Source of the DNA: Dipteris shenzhenensis
Lineage: Eukaryota; Polypodiophyta; Polypodiopsida; Gleicheniales
Direction: 5' to 3' (one strand)
NCBI GenBank assembly: GCA_047967505.1
Contig: CM106539.1
Length of the DNA stretch: 64,000 bases
The stretch's first letter is position 1; each line of letters opens with the position of its first letter. Made by a program: the position numbers and the translations under genes. The notes below the pieces were generated by a model, which searched no databases, was not told the origin of the DNA, and saw nothing but the letters and a program-made list of their open reading frames with translations. Positions 23,600 through 34,495 of the stretch are shown piece after piece.

Positions 23600-24480
23600 C
23601 CTCATTTGAAGCTCCAGAGAGGATTAAATTCTCCTCTCCAACCAAATTCAAGATATTGAGGTCTATGTTGAATCATAACCCTAACATTTAAAGAGCTTCC
23701 CAATTCTTCCAATGAAGCCACATTTGTGGAGTTGAGGTCTTCTATCCCCTTTGACTCTTTGACGGCATTCATTTCGTACTCCTCTGAGCCATTATCTATT
23801 TGACTTGTGGGAGGGTCCATAATGTTGCCCTTAATGATTGCTCGAATGGTACATGTTATAAATGCATAGAGATGCAAGTCCGTATATGTCGATAGTGTGG
23901 TGTCATTTTGTATCTCAAAAATTTGACCAAGTACCAAAAAGCAATTGTAGCCCACCCTCCATCCACAATTATAGATGTGGCTATCCTCTTGATGTGATAC
24001 CTGACATGTTATACACTCTATTTGTTGTGCCAAGTCACATTGCCACATTACTGTGTGAATAGCACCTACCAACTTTCGAGCTAATCTGCACATCAACACA
24101 TATAACAAGAGTGAATATGTGCATTTCATATCAATCTACCTATGTGAAGAAGTGACAACAAGTGTAGTCTATACTTATTCTAACACAGTGCCATGGACGG
24201 ATGCCATTGAGTTGGCAAACAAGCACTTCTTGGCAAAGATGTCCACGACCACCAAACTCCAATGTGAGCTGCATTATCAATAAAGAATAATTACTGTGTT
24301 TGAGACAATTCTAGCAATGCAATAGAAAAAACAAGTAGGGTTTGTTGCTTACTTCTCATAATATGCTGTAAAGATAACTTGTGCCTCATTCATAGAAACA
24401 TGCTTCAACCACTTGCAAACATCCTCTATGGTATTTTTTTTTATTGCTAAGCACTTCAGAAATAAGAGGATCGAGCATAT
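23600..24480 (-). pseudogene. Ulp1-like (C48 family) cysteine protease fragment, middle tandem copy
   Basis: Reading minus-strand pieces across stops gives EDVCKWLKHVSMNEAQ (about 24440-24370), then SHWSLVVVDIFAKKCLFANSM (about 24265-24200), then QEDSHIYNCGWRVGYN (about 23995-23950). These fit the Ulp1/SENP fold: catalytic His in HW, the Asp position (here Asn in ANSM), and the active Cys in a Q...NCG box. The C-terminal frame 23602-24129 continues with an acidic stretch and ELGSSLNVRVMI. Ulp1 domains occur in plant SUMO proteases and are often carried by Mutator- or CACTA-type transposons. Stops separate the pieces, so this is a relic. The family call is inference from motif spacing. Confidence 0.6.
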
Positions 24481-24599
24481 ATGAAACTCTTTGTATATTT
24501 TGAGGAAAATATGCTATAACATCACTACAAAAAAAAAAAAGCCTTATTGGGTTTAATCAAAATACAAAAGTATAAAGCCAAAGAAAAGGTTGCATCAAA

Positions 24600-25465
24600 C
24601 CTAAGAATGGTTGTAATGACTTTGACATTAACCTCTTTCTTAGGATTCAAGAGGATTAAAATCTCCTCTTCACCAAATTCAAAAGTATGAGGTTGTTGTC
24701 AAATTAACAACATAGCGTTGAATGAACTTCCAATCTGCTGCAATAGAGTCATGTTTTCATGACTCATCTTATTGAGAGAGTGTCTACATCGTATTCTTCT
24801 TCACTTGTTGCTATGTCTTCTACATCCTCCTTCTGCTATAAAAATATAAAAAAGTTATGAGATTTACACATCCCAAATAAAGGTTTAATCAAGCATATAA
24901 ATATAAAGATAAGATTTCATACATGCTGCAATGTAGTCATATTTTTATGTTGTTTCCCAAAATTCATAATGGTTTTTTCATTAGACTGCATAGAAGTATA
25001 AAGATAAGGTTTCATACATGCTTTCATTAGACTGAGTCTCTTCTCCTCTTGGAGGAAAATTAAAAAAGTTATAAGATTTACACATCCTAAATAAAGGCTT
25101 AAATAATCATAGAAGTATAAAGATAACATGCTTTCATTAGACTGAGTCTCTTTGATTTACACATCCCAAATAAAGGCTTGAACAAGCATACAAGTATAAA
25201 GATAAGGTTTGATACATGCTGCAATGTAGTCATATTTTCAAGTTGTTTCCCAATGGTAGCAATTAGGCGATGAATACTCTCAGCTCGAAACACTAGTAGA
25301 TCGGCTTCTGTATATGATTCCATTTGACTGGTAACTCTAAATCAAAAATCTCTCTAAGAAACAACATGCAGTTGTAAGGCAACTCTCCACCCATAGTTGT
25401 GCCCATCTTTTTGCTCCACTGGTAGACATCATTTGAATTCTACTTGGTCTTGTTGCTCCCTAGTT
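24600..25465 (-). pseudogene. Ulp1-like fragment, right tandem copy (active Cys lost)
   Basis: The minus strand at 25465-25350 reads LVSAVKTTREQQDQVEFK-stop, then EQKDGHNYGWRVALQ. This aligns with LVGAIHTVMWQ...QEDSHIYNCGWRVGYN of the middle copy, but with Tyr at the catalytic Cys. At about 24700-24610 LQQIGSSFNAMLLI...FEFGEEEI aligns with EELGSSLNVRVMI...LEFGWRGEF. Between them (24880-25330) lie nested direct duplications of GTATAAAGATAAGGTTTCATACATGC-type words. Confidence 0.5.
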
Positions 25466-25489
25466 GTTTTGACAGCAGATACTAGCCAA

Positions 25490-25706
25490 TAATTTATCAT
25501 TCTCTCTCTTAATCTCTCTCTCTAAGATTTGTAATTCTCTCTCTCTCTCTCTTTCTCTCTCCCCTTCTCTCTCTACCTAGGATTTATCATTCTCTCTCTT
25601 CATCTCTCTCTCCCTAGGATCTGTAATTCTCTCTCTCTCTCCCCCCTTCTCTCTCTACCTAGGATTTATCATTCTCTCTCTTTATCTCTCTCTCCCTAGT
25701 ATTTGT

Positions 25707-25737
<31 letters not shown>

Positions 25738-25753
25738 CCCCCCTAGGATTTAT

Positions 25754-25789
<36 letters not shown>

Positions 25790-25843
25790 CTCTCTCTACC
25801 TCCCTCCCTCTATCCTCTTGGAGACTAGGATTTGTCATTCTTT

Positions 25844-25884
<41 letters not shown>

Positions 25885-26097
25885 TCTCCCCCTCCCTCAT
25901 TCTCTCTCTTAATCTCTCCCTCCCTCCCTCCCTCTCTCTCCCTCCCTCCCTCCCTCTCTCCCTCTCTCCCTCTGTCCCTTTTCTCTCCCTCCTTAGTCCC
26001 TCTTCTCTCTCTTAATCTCTCTTTCTCTCCCTCCCTTCTTCTCTGTCATTTCTCTCTCTCTCTCTCTCCCTTCCTAGGCAGCCACGACCACCAAAAG

Positions 26098-26156
<59 letters not shown>

Positions 26157-26253
26157 ATCTCCCTCCCCTCTTCTCTCTCTCTCTCTCTCTCTCTCCCTCT
26201 CTCCTCTCTCTCTCTTTCTTTGCCTCCCTACTCTTCTCTCTCATTTCAGGAGC

Positions 26254-26285
<32 letters not shown>

Positions 26286-26331
26286 CCCCCCCTCTCTCCT
26301 CTCTCTCTGCTTCTCTCCCTCCCTACTCTTC
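25490..26331. repeat. (CT)n-rich low-complexity tract
   Basis: About 840 bp of almost pure pyrimidine on the plus strand: CTCTCT runs with recurring ATTTATCATTCTCTCTCT and CCTAGGATTTGTAATT spacers. At 26078 a GGCAGCCACGACCACC motif interrupts it, matching the motif in the (GA)n tracts at 57.9, 58.4 and 61.2 kb in opposite orientation. Confidence 0.9.
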
Positions 26332-26618
26332 TGTTGTCTCTCTACCAACATGGACTTAGGTAGTACAAAATGTGTGTGTAGAGTAGCGGCAAAGCTCCAC
26401 TTGTACTTGCATAAGGCTAGGAATAATCCCTCTTAGAAATCTAACTTGCATGTTCTCCATGCAAGTTTTACATGCAACTCCTACATGCAAGTTCTACATG
26501 CAACTCCTACATGCATGTTCTACATGCAACTCCTACATGCAAGTCCTACATGCATGTTCTACATGCAAGTCCTACATGCAAGTTCTACATGCGAGTTGTA
26601 CATGCAACTCCTACATGC
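26332..26618 (+). repeat. LTR-like repeat R, copy 1, left part
   Basis: From TGTTGTCTCT at 26332 this matches the reverse complement of 62444 leftward (CCAACATGGACTTAGGTAGT, GGCTAGGAATAATCCCTCTT). It is interrupted at 26618/26619 by element F and resumes at 32369. TG start, TATA box in the second half and dispersed copies suggest an LTR; the parent element is not identified. Confidence 0.7.
26453..26618. repeat. 13-bp minisatellite (TACATGCAAGTTC type)
   Basis: About 12 tandem 13-bp units alternating TACATGCAACTCC, TACATGCAAGTTC and TACATGCATGTTC inside repeat R. Element F inserted at its right end; it continues degenerately after F (32369-32440). The same array occurs in inverted orientation at 62205-62330. 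Confidence 0.9.
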
Positions 26619-26776
26619 TGTTGGGGTAAAGGCCATGTGGCCAGTCCCATGTACATAGTATACTATGTTTCCATTATATATACTATGCATATCTATTCTT
26701 TGGTGTCTCTTGACACCCCTACATTGTGTGTTCTCCTCTCCTTCTTGTTGCCCTTTGCTGTCCCCGATCCCCTTTA
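26619..26776 (+). repeat. 5' LTR of element F
   Basis: 158 bp, starting TGTTGGGGTAAAGGCC and ending GATCCCCTTTA. It has a palindromic CATAGTATACTATG and a TATATATACTATGCATAT region. The right boundary is uncertain by about 2 bp. Confidence 0.88.
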
Positions 26777-26779
26777 AAC

Positions 26780-26791
26780 TGGTATCAGAGC
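26780..26791 (+). promoter_or_regulatory. Primer-binding site of element F (tRNA-iMet type)
   Basis: TGGTATCAGAGC, exact consensus, three bases after the LTR. Confidence 0.9.
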
Positions 26792-27976
26792 TCTGGGAAG
26801 CTTGGTGAGAGCCCGATGACCTTGAGTAGCTTGGTGGTAGATCGGAGCCACTCGATGGAGTAAGGAGTTCTGTTTCCTGGAGAGTTTGAGAGAGAGGTGA
26901 AGAGTGAGAGACCCTTGAGCTACTTGCAGCTGTGGAAAAGAAATCTCTGGTGTGTTGAGGGAGAACCCTGGTCGTGGTTGAGGATAAGAGAGACGAATCT
27001 CTGGCTTGATTTGCTCTAAGCAATTTTAGGTCCTTAGGACCTGGATTTGCTATTTTTTGGCCGAATTCGATTGTTTACAGCCCAAATCGCTGTTTCAAAA
27101 TTCTCAGACAGTCAATTTTTACTGGATAGCAATTTTTGAGATTTAATATCTTTTTTTTGTCAGTAATTTGGACTCATGGTCAACACAAGACTTGGAGATT
27201 TTTGGATTTTCTACAAGTTTGCCCTGTGCAGTAAAGCCATCTGACATTCCGTTTGGGAGATATTCACTGGCGAATCTTGCTCATAAAATTTGTAGACATT
27301 TTGTGTGACAGTCATTTTTCTTGATAGGCACTTTTGGAGCTGCCATATCTTCTCATCCTTGGAGAATTTGGCTCAGCTCACTTCTGAGAAGTTGGAGTAT
27401 TCCCAACTTGCTACAAGTTTGTTGTTCATTGCTTTGCCATTCAACCACTACTTTGTGAGATATGGCGCTCTTTTGGCATGTCATTTGGCATTTTTTCACA
27501 ATTTGGTGAAGGACCAAGTAAGAGGCTATTTCTTGCACTTGTCTCTACCTTATTTTGTTTTTTGCATTTGTTGCAATATTTTCTTCTTGGCATGGCCCAC
27601 CGGATGTGGTGGAAGAGCTTGCCATTTGGTAGAGTGGTGGTGAGGTTTGGTGCAGGACACAAATTTGACACAACGTAAAGTGCAAACTTGAGCATGGTTT
27701 TTGAGGCATTTTGGATGCCATATGCAGTGAATTTTTGGGCAACAGTTGAAATTGGTAAATGCTATAGTTTGGATGTCATATGCCATGTTGGGTCAATGCA
27801 ATTGTATGCAAGGATTCTGCACTTGTTGCTGAAGGTTTTGGCATTGGTTTAAGTGCGGACACTTGTTGTATAGGCTGTGCACTTATAGTGCATTTCACTC
27901 TTTGGTGGCATTGATTGCTTGCAAGGAGCTAAGCGTTTGAGCATCATTATTGTCTTGTTGTTGTGGCTTGGACATT
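26792..27976 (+). other. Leader of element F
   Basis: About 1.2 kb of T-rich DNA without a supported coding frame between the primer-binding site and the gag ATG. A 112-codon open frame at 27305-27643 shows no recognisable feature. Confidence 0.55.
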
Positions 27977-28735
27977 ATGGCAGATTCGTCATCTATGATG
28001 AACATTAAAAAGCTAGAGGGAACTAGCAACTTTGATGTGTGGCAGACACAATGCATGAACATATTGTATCTCAAGGAGCAATATGTTCCCATTCAAGAGC
28101 AAGGCAAGAAGCCTACGTCTATGACAGATGCTGAATGGTGGACGCTAAACACACTTGCTAAAGCCACTATTATGTTGACATGTTGCGATGACATCGTTAT
28201 GAGCATTCGGAATGAGAACACTGCATGGGATGCATGGTAGAGATTAGTGACATTGTATGCACAGCAAAGCGCTTCTAGCAAAGTTTTTTGGTTGAAGAAG
28301 CTTGTGCAATTGCAAATGAGAGAAGGGCAATCTGTATTGACTCATTTGAATGAGTTTAATAAGACTTTCAGTCATGTTATTCAGCATGGGCTGAATTTGG
28401 ATGATGAGGTTAAGTCATCATTGCTCTTGGTCAATTTGCCTCCCAGTTGGGATACATTTGTCACAGCCACTAGCAACTCTCATCATTTGCAGGTCTATGC
28501 TGATGTAGAGGGTGCCATCATGCAAGAGGACATGAATAGGAAGAATAGAGTAGGTTCCAAAGCCTCTAGTGCTATAAATGTCAGAGGTAGACAACAGACA
28601 GAGATAAAGACAAAAGAGGCAAGTCTAGAAGCAAATCTACATCTAAAAAGGACATTGTGTGCTTTTACTGTGAGAAAAAAGGGCATTATAAGAGTCAATG
28701 TCATAAGCTACAGGCTGACAAAAGGCTGACAAAAA
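27977..28735 (+). pseudogene. gag of element F, broken
   Basis: Starts at the ATG at 27977 (MADSSSMMNIKKLEGTSNFDVWQ). Open to 28239, where a TAG follows WDAW, then continues in another frame (QSASSKVFWLKKLVQLQMREGQ, LPPSWDTFVTA). A zinc knuckle (CFYCEKKGHYKSQC) is at about 28657-28700 in yet another frame. Confidence 0.87.
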
Positions 28736-28745
28736 GGCAGGCAAA

Positions 28746-29633
28746 GTGGAGTCAAAGGATAAGAAAGAGGACGATGATAAAAACAAGGACAAAGGGAAGG
28801 GCAAATTTGAAGCAAATGCTCTTTCGTACACTTCTCCAGGTTCTCATGATAGAGGTGTAACACGCCAAGGTGGTGTTACCATTGAGCAGATTGATAACAT
28901 AGTGGATGAGTATGTAGCAGAACAGGAGATACTTTATATGTCTTCTCATGATGACCAGCACTTGCTAGCTAGCATGGGCTCTACTATGCATACTTGGCTC
29001 ATTAACTCGGGAGCTTCATTTCATGTCACTCCACATCATGAATGGTTCACGACATACATGGCAGGTGACATGGGACCGGTTTTTCTTGGAGATGATCATG
29101 AGCTACGTATTGCAAGCATTGGTGATATTGATCTCCAAGTTGGTCATGGACACATTTTTACACTTCATGATGTAAGGCATGTACCTGAGCTAAAGAAGAA
29201 TCTCATCAGTGTAAGTCAGCTTGACTTGAGTGGTCATGTACTCTCTTTTGGGCATGGGAAATGGAAAATATGTAAAGGATCTTTGGTCATGACAAAGGGA
29301 TCATTGGTTGATTCTCTATACCCTCTTTCTTGTACTATTTCATGTAGTTCAGCTCATGCTACCACAGAGCGGCCAACAGGTGTGTTGTGGCATTGCCGGT
29401 TGGGGCATATGAGAAAGAAAGGAATGGAAATCTTATCTCGTTATGGCTACTTGCCTGTGTTTAGTGGCTTTGAATTTGCTGGTTGTGAACATTGCGTTTA
29501 TGGGAAGCAAGTTCAATTACCTCACAAAAAGAAGCTTATGCGTAAGCTCTTGCCGTTAGATTTGGTACATATAGATGTGTGTATGATGCCACAGCTTTCT
29601 TTGGGTGGTGGCAAGTATTTTGTCTTTTATTGA
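28746..29633 (+). pseudogene. Protease and GAG-pre-integrase of element F
   Basis: A 295-codon open stretch. The protease motif reads INSGASFHVT, so the catalytic Asp is Asn. GAG-pre-integrase follows with LWHCRLGHM and CEHCVYGKQ. The integrase start contains DLVHIDVC, then is lost at 29633 by a frameshift within the FIDDATRKAW segment. Confidence 0.88.
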
Positions 29634-30475
29634 TGATGCTACACGAAAGGCATGGGTGTATCCTATGCCTAAGAAAGATTATGTGTTTCATACTTTCAAG
29701 ATATGGCTTGCATATGTAGAAAATCAAACAGGCAGGTCATTGAAATGTCTTAGATCTGACAATGGAGGTGAGTATGTGTCGAAAGAGTTTGATAACTTCT
29801 TGGCTTTGAAAGTATCAAAAGGGAACTCCCTCCACCTCACAACCCATCACAAAATGGTGTTGCTAAGAGGTTAAACAGGACTATATAGGATAGAGTCCAT
29901 TCAATGTTGTCACATGCTGCTTTATCTCATGGGTTTTGGGCTGAGGCAGTAAAAACTGCTATACATTTAATCAACCGTTCCCCTCATCGTGCTTTGGATT
30001 ACAAGGTGCCTAAAGAAATGTGGACAGGCAAGCCTCCGTCTTATAAACACTTGCGTGTGTTTGGTTGTGATGCATACGTGCACATACATAGAGAGGATCG
30101 CAACAAGTTAGATCCAAAAGCGAGCCAAAAGCACAGAAATGCATATTTCTTGGTTATGGTGAGGAGGGAGAGATGGGATATAGACTTTGGGATCCTAGCC
30201 ATCATAAAATAGTATGCAGCAATGACGTTGTCTTCAAAGAGCATTCTATGCCAAAAAGATCAGCTGATAGACTAGAAGTGGTGAGACGCACCATATTTGA
30301 GGACACATACATTGGACAGCCAGTTAGGCAAGTACAGGAGGAGATAGTACAATCTCCAGTTCAGCACAAAAATGTATTGGATGGTGGTCAGGTAGATCAG
30401 CCACCCATAGGTCCACATATACCACAATTTCAGCCATATAATGATGTAGAACATCCATATTTTGATGGGCAATGA
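29605..30475 (+). pseudogene. Integrase of element F, fragmented
   Basis: 29605-29874 gives FIDDATRKAWVYPMPKKDYVFHTF and CLRSDNGGEYVSKEF with the second catalytic Asp. After frameshifts comes SHGFWAEAVKTAIHLINRSPH (29904 on) and IFGCDAYVH-like VFGCDAYVHIHRED. A small insertion near 30120 (AGCCAAAAG duplicated) breaks the LDPKA...FLGYGEEGEMGYRLWDP segment. An in-frame TAG stands where a Gln would be at about 29887. Confidence 0.85.
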
Positions 30476-30553
30476 GACTCACATGAGCAGCCCGCCCCTC
30501 AGCTGAGGAGGAGTACTCGGCTGTCACATCCTTCTGATAGATTTCAGCCAGGT

Positions 30554-32134
30554 TTGGATGATCTTATGGTGATTGACTGTGGTGAGCCTTCATGCTACAA
30601 AGAGGCTATGCAGAGGGCAGATAAGATTAAGTGGGAGTTGGCCATGAATAGTGAGATGGCATCTCTCAAGAAGAATGGCACATGGGATTTGGTGCCTTTG
30701 CCGAATGGGCATGAAGTCTTGCCATGCAAGTGGGTGTATAAGCAAAAGTTTACACTGGCTGACACTTCACTAAAGTACAAGGCCAGGCTTGTGGCAAAAG
30801 GTTTCAAGCAAGAACATGGGATTGATTTTGATGAGGTTTTTTCTCCCGTAGTCAAGATGACTACCTCACGGACTGTTTTAGCTTTGGTTGCTAGAGATGA
30901 CTTGGAGTTGTATCAGATGGATGTGAAGACCGTGTTTCTTCATGGTGATCTCCATGAGGAGATATACATGTAGTAGCGAGAGGGGTTCGTTGACAAAGGG
31001 AAACCTCATGTATGTAAGCTCAAGAAGAGGCTATATGGCTTGAAACAAGCTCCGAGGGAGTGGTATCACAAGTTTGATGCATTCATGAGAAAGCAAGGCT
31101 TTGGCAGGAGTGAAGAGGATCACTGTTTCTATGTAAAGATGGCCGAAGATGGCAGCCTTCTTATTTTTCTCATCTATGTAGATGACATGCTTCTAGCCGA
31201 AACATGTAAGCAGACGTTGAATGCCTTGAAAGCTGAACTACATAAGGCATTTGAGATGAAGGATTTGGGCATTGTGAGCCATATTCTTGGCATGCGTATT
31301 CAGAGAGATAGACAAAGGCGATTGCTTTACCTGTCTCAAAAGTAATACATTGGGAAAGTTTTGGAGCGATTCCATATGCAGGGTGCGAAGGCTCTTTCTA
31401 CTCCATTGCCTCCGTACTGCAAACTTTCTCAAGAGGATAGTCTGAAATCAAATGAGGAGTGGGCTGCAATGTCCAAGATACCTTATGCATCGGCTATTGG
31501 TTCTTTGATATATGCCATGGTTGCTACTAGACCAGACATTGCTTATGCAGTGGGAGTAGTGAGCCGATACATGGCAAATCCTGGCAAATGGCATTGGGAA
31601 GCAGTGAAATTGGTTATGAGGTATCTCAAAGGCACTCAGGATATGTGCCTATGCTTTGGGCAGACAGATTTAGCGGTACATGGGTATGTAGATGCTGATT
31701 ATGTAGGTTGTCCAATGAGTAGGAAGTCGACCACAGACTACTTGTTCACATTCGCAGGTGGTGCAATTTCATGGGTCTCTCATCTACAGGGTTGTGTTAC
31801 CATTTCTACCACTGAGGCAGAGTATGTTGCAGTCACGGAGGCCGCAAAGGAGGCCATATGGCTTTCTTGTCTCTTGGCAGAGTTAGGTATGTTATAGGAG
31901 ATTCCAGTGCTACACTGCGACAGCCACAATGCTATCATGTTGGCCCGGAATCCAGTATTCCATGCCAAGACAAAGCACATTGATATCAAGTACCATTTCA
32001 TACAGCAAGTACTTGGTGATAAGATCATCCAGCTTGTCAAGATTCATACGAACGACAATCCTGTAGATCTTCTTATGAAAAGTCTAGCTTCAGCGAGGTT
32101 TGCACACTGCCGAGACCTCATGGGTATTGGATAG
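30554..32134 (+). pseudogene. RT and RNase H of element F, broken
   Basis: RT begins MDDLMVIDCGEPSCYKEAM and contains CKWVYKQKFTLADTSLKYKARLVAKGFKQ and DVKTVFLHGDLHEEIYM, then two consecutive TAG codons at about 30971. It resumes at 31040 with the intact YVDDMLLAE. Another stop at 31343 precedes RNase H (DADYVG, TEAEYVAV, HCDSHNAI), with one more stop at about 31895. The C-terminal SLASARFAHCRDLMGIG is complete at 32134. Confidence 0.9.
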
Positions 32135-32210
32135 GTGACCTTCTTCTATTGTTGTACATTGTTGTACATACTCTCACTCCCCTTAGGCACATCGCCTTTA
32201 AGTGGGAGGT

Positions 32211-32368
32211 TGTTGGGGTAAAGGCCATGTGGCCAGTCCCATGTACATAGTATACTATGTTTCCATTATATATACTATGCATATCTATTCTTTGGTGTCT
32301 CTTGACACCCCCACATTGTGTGTTCTCCTCTCCTTCTTGTTGCCCTTTGCTGTCCCCGATCCCCTTCA
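32211..32368 (+). repeat. 3' LTR of element F
   Basis: 158 bp, TGTTGGGG...CCCCTTCA, preceded by purine tract GTGGGAGG (32202-32209). If the LTR ends two bases earlier at CCCCTT, the next five bases catgc match the five before the 5' LTR. Confidence 0.88.
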
Positions 32369-32673
32369 TGCAATGTGCAATCCCTACATGCAACTTGCAA
32401 CTTCTACATGCAACTTCTATACGCAAGTTCTACATGCAAAGAGAGAATGTCTTACAATTCCTACATGCAGAGAGAGAAGCTTTCCAACTTGTATGAATAC
32501 CCCATAATGGAATGAAGCCCACACTCTTTGGGGCATTGTGTTGAGTTGTATTTTGGTATTCCAAGCAATTGTCTCAAGTGTCCATGCTTCCTTGCACTCC
32601 ACATCAAAAAGCATGTCCTAACCTTGCAACTCCTCCTCCCCTCTCCTCCAACCTTGCAACCCGTCCTCTCCCT
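32369..32673 (+). repeat. LTR-like repeat R, copy 1, right part
   Basis: Continues repeat R after element F. It matches the reverse complement of 61976-62230: ATAATGGAATGAAGCCCACA, GGGGCATTGTGTTGAGTT and CAAGCAATTGTCTCAAG. The second copy has TATAAATACCCC, a good TATA box; here it is TATGAATACCCC. It is interrupted at 32673/32674 by element G. Confidence 0.75.
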
Positions 32674-33031
32674 TATTGAGATATCAAGCTCCACTCGTGA
32701 TATGCCAGGGTGATCGTTGTGCATTTATGTCACCAACTTGTTAGCTGCAGATGCGGTTGGTATACCACCCATGAGTAATAGCTGGATGACAGCTATCTTT
32801 ATGTACTATAGTTAGTGGCTCAGTTAGTATGCCACCTAGGTTAGCTGAGTTTGGTTTGAGACCCACATATAGGGTTCATCTACTCCTTTTGTACTTAGAG
32901 AGAGTTTTTTTGGCTTTCACAACTAAGAAGAGGAAAACTATTTTCAGCCTCCACCTTTGTGTGTATTCCCCTATTGTGTATGTGATAAAGCTGTAAGTAA
33001 GACTCCTTACTTCTCTCCCACTCTCTTCACA
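32674..33031 (+). repeat. 5' LTR of element G
   Basis: 358 bp ending CTTCACA. It starts TATTGAGATATC where the family has TGTTGAGATATC, consistent with a G-to-A change at the second base. Confidence 0.88.
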
Positions 33032-33043
33032 TGGTATCAGAGC
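33032..33043 (+). promoter_or_regulatory. Primer-binding site of element G (tRNA-iMet type)
   Basis: TGGTATCAGAGC directly after the LTR; exact consensus. Confidence 0.9.
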
Positions 33044-33576
33044 TCGGTTCGTGGTAAGGAGCTCAAGAAAGCAAACCAAGTTTGCGGTGTCTTGGTAAGA
33101 GGATCAGTGTTCCTTTCCTTTTTCGAGTTTGGGAGCAAATCTCTACAAATAGCACAGCCAGAAAGTGCAAGAGTGCACTGTCTTAGATTGGGACGCCCTT
33201 TGTGGTGTGGCAAGAGGGTAGTATATGTTGCGGGAATAGGCGAAGCCCTTGCTAACATTATTTTTTTGATTCGAGGCCATTTCAGAGCCTGTTTTGGTGG
33301 CGGAAGTTTTTCGTAGGCACTCAGAAAGGTGCCCTGTTTTTGTTGTGTGACCACTGTTTTGCAGGTTGGTGAAAAGTTACCGCAGAAATTGCATCGTATG
33401 CCTATGCACAGAGATATTAGGAGTGACAGAATCATTCTTATTGCCTGTTAATGCAAAATTGTCACTAAGAAGTGACTGTGTGGTCAAATACCACTTTCAT
33501 TAGTTTTTCAGATTTGCCCTTGTGAGGCAGAAGTTGTGTTTTTTGCAGTGACAGAATATTTTTGCAGTGTTCTGTA

Positions 33577-34495
33577 ATGGCGTCTGATGCTCTTTCACAG
33601 ATAGTCACTGAAAAGCTTGACAAGAACAACTTCCCAGCATGGAAGTTTAGAATGACAAATTTCCTTAAGGGAAAAGGCTATTGGGAGTTCATTACTAGAG
33701 TTAAATAAGAACCAGTTATTCCTAATGTTCCCCAATCAATAGGAGTTGCAAGCATTTAAAGGCTGGCATGAGAGAGCCATGAAAGTTATGTACTGGTTGT
33801 CTATCAGTATTTCAAATTCTATGATTGTGCATATTCAGGATGCAAGCACGTGAAGGAGGCATGGGATACTTTGACAAAAATGTATAGCACAAATATGCAA
33901 GCCAGGAAAATGCAGCTCAAGCAGGAGTTGCATAATGTGCAGAGAGAAAATATGAGCATTAATGACTACCACATGAAGGTGAAGAAGATTGCAGATGCAC
34001 TTGCTTCTATTGGGTCGCCAGTGGAAGATGATTTAGTTTCTGTGACCTTGAATGGTCTAGGAAAGGATTATGCACAGTTCTCAACATCCATTGCTGTCAA
34101 TGAGGATTTTCCTAATTTTGGGGAGTTGATTGCTCTTCTAATTTCTGAAGAGCAGAGAAATGGTAGTGCATCTTCTTTAGGAGGAACTTCAAAAGAAGCT
34201 GTCTTCTACTCAAATGCTAGAAGAGGTAGAGGCAGAGGTAGAGCAGGCCGATCTAGAGGTCATGGCAGAAACTAGAATATGCAACAATTTTAAGAAAACC
34301 AATCCTATGGAGGAGGACATGGTAACCTTAGAGGCAGGGGGAGCCAAAGAGGTCGTGGTGGATGGCAGAGAGGCCAAAATGCAAACAGCAATGTTGAATG
34401 CTACTACTGTGGTAAAATGGGTCATATGGCTAAAGACTGCTACAAAAAGTAGAATGACATCATGAATTGAAAATTGCAGCAAGGCAATTACGCAT
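33577..34495 (+). pseudogene. gag of element G with zinc knuckle, broken
   Basis: Starts at the ATG at 33577 (MASDALSQIVTEKLDKNNFPAWKFRMTNFL). It is broken by a TAA near 33706 and small indels to 33850, then open to 34275 (KMQLKQELHNVQRENMSINDYHMKVKKIADAL, VTLNGLGKDYAQF). A TAG at 34273-34275 precedes the zinc knuckle CYYCGKMGHMAKDC (about 34399-34440), which is in the same frame. Element A has a TAG at the same position. Confidence 0.88.

Larger units (their letters stand above)
26619..32368 (+). mobile_element. Ty1/copia element F with both LTRs
   Basis: Structure: 5' LTR 26619-26776, primer-binding site 26780-26791, leader of about 1.2 kb, gag, protease, integrase, RT, RNase H, purine tract and 3' LTR 32211-32368. 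The LTRs differ at only one internal base plus one at the end, yet the body has many stops and frameshifts. It is a distinct family from C/E although protein-similar. It lies inside repeat R. Confidence 0.93.

Noticed and set aside
26453-26618. Regular short repeats as a CRISPR-like array
   Set aside because: 13-bp contiguous minisatellite without unique spacers, in a plant nuclear context.
26446-26777. Short Cys/His-rich repeat peptides
   Set aside because: Translations of the 13-bp minisatellite; not a zinc-finger or antimicrobial peptide.
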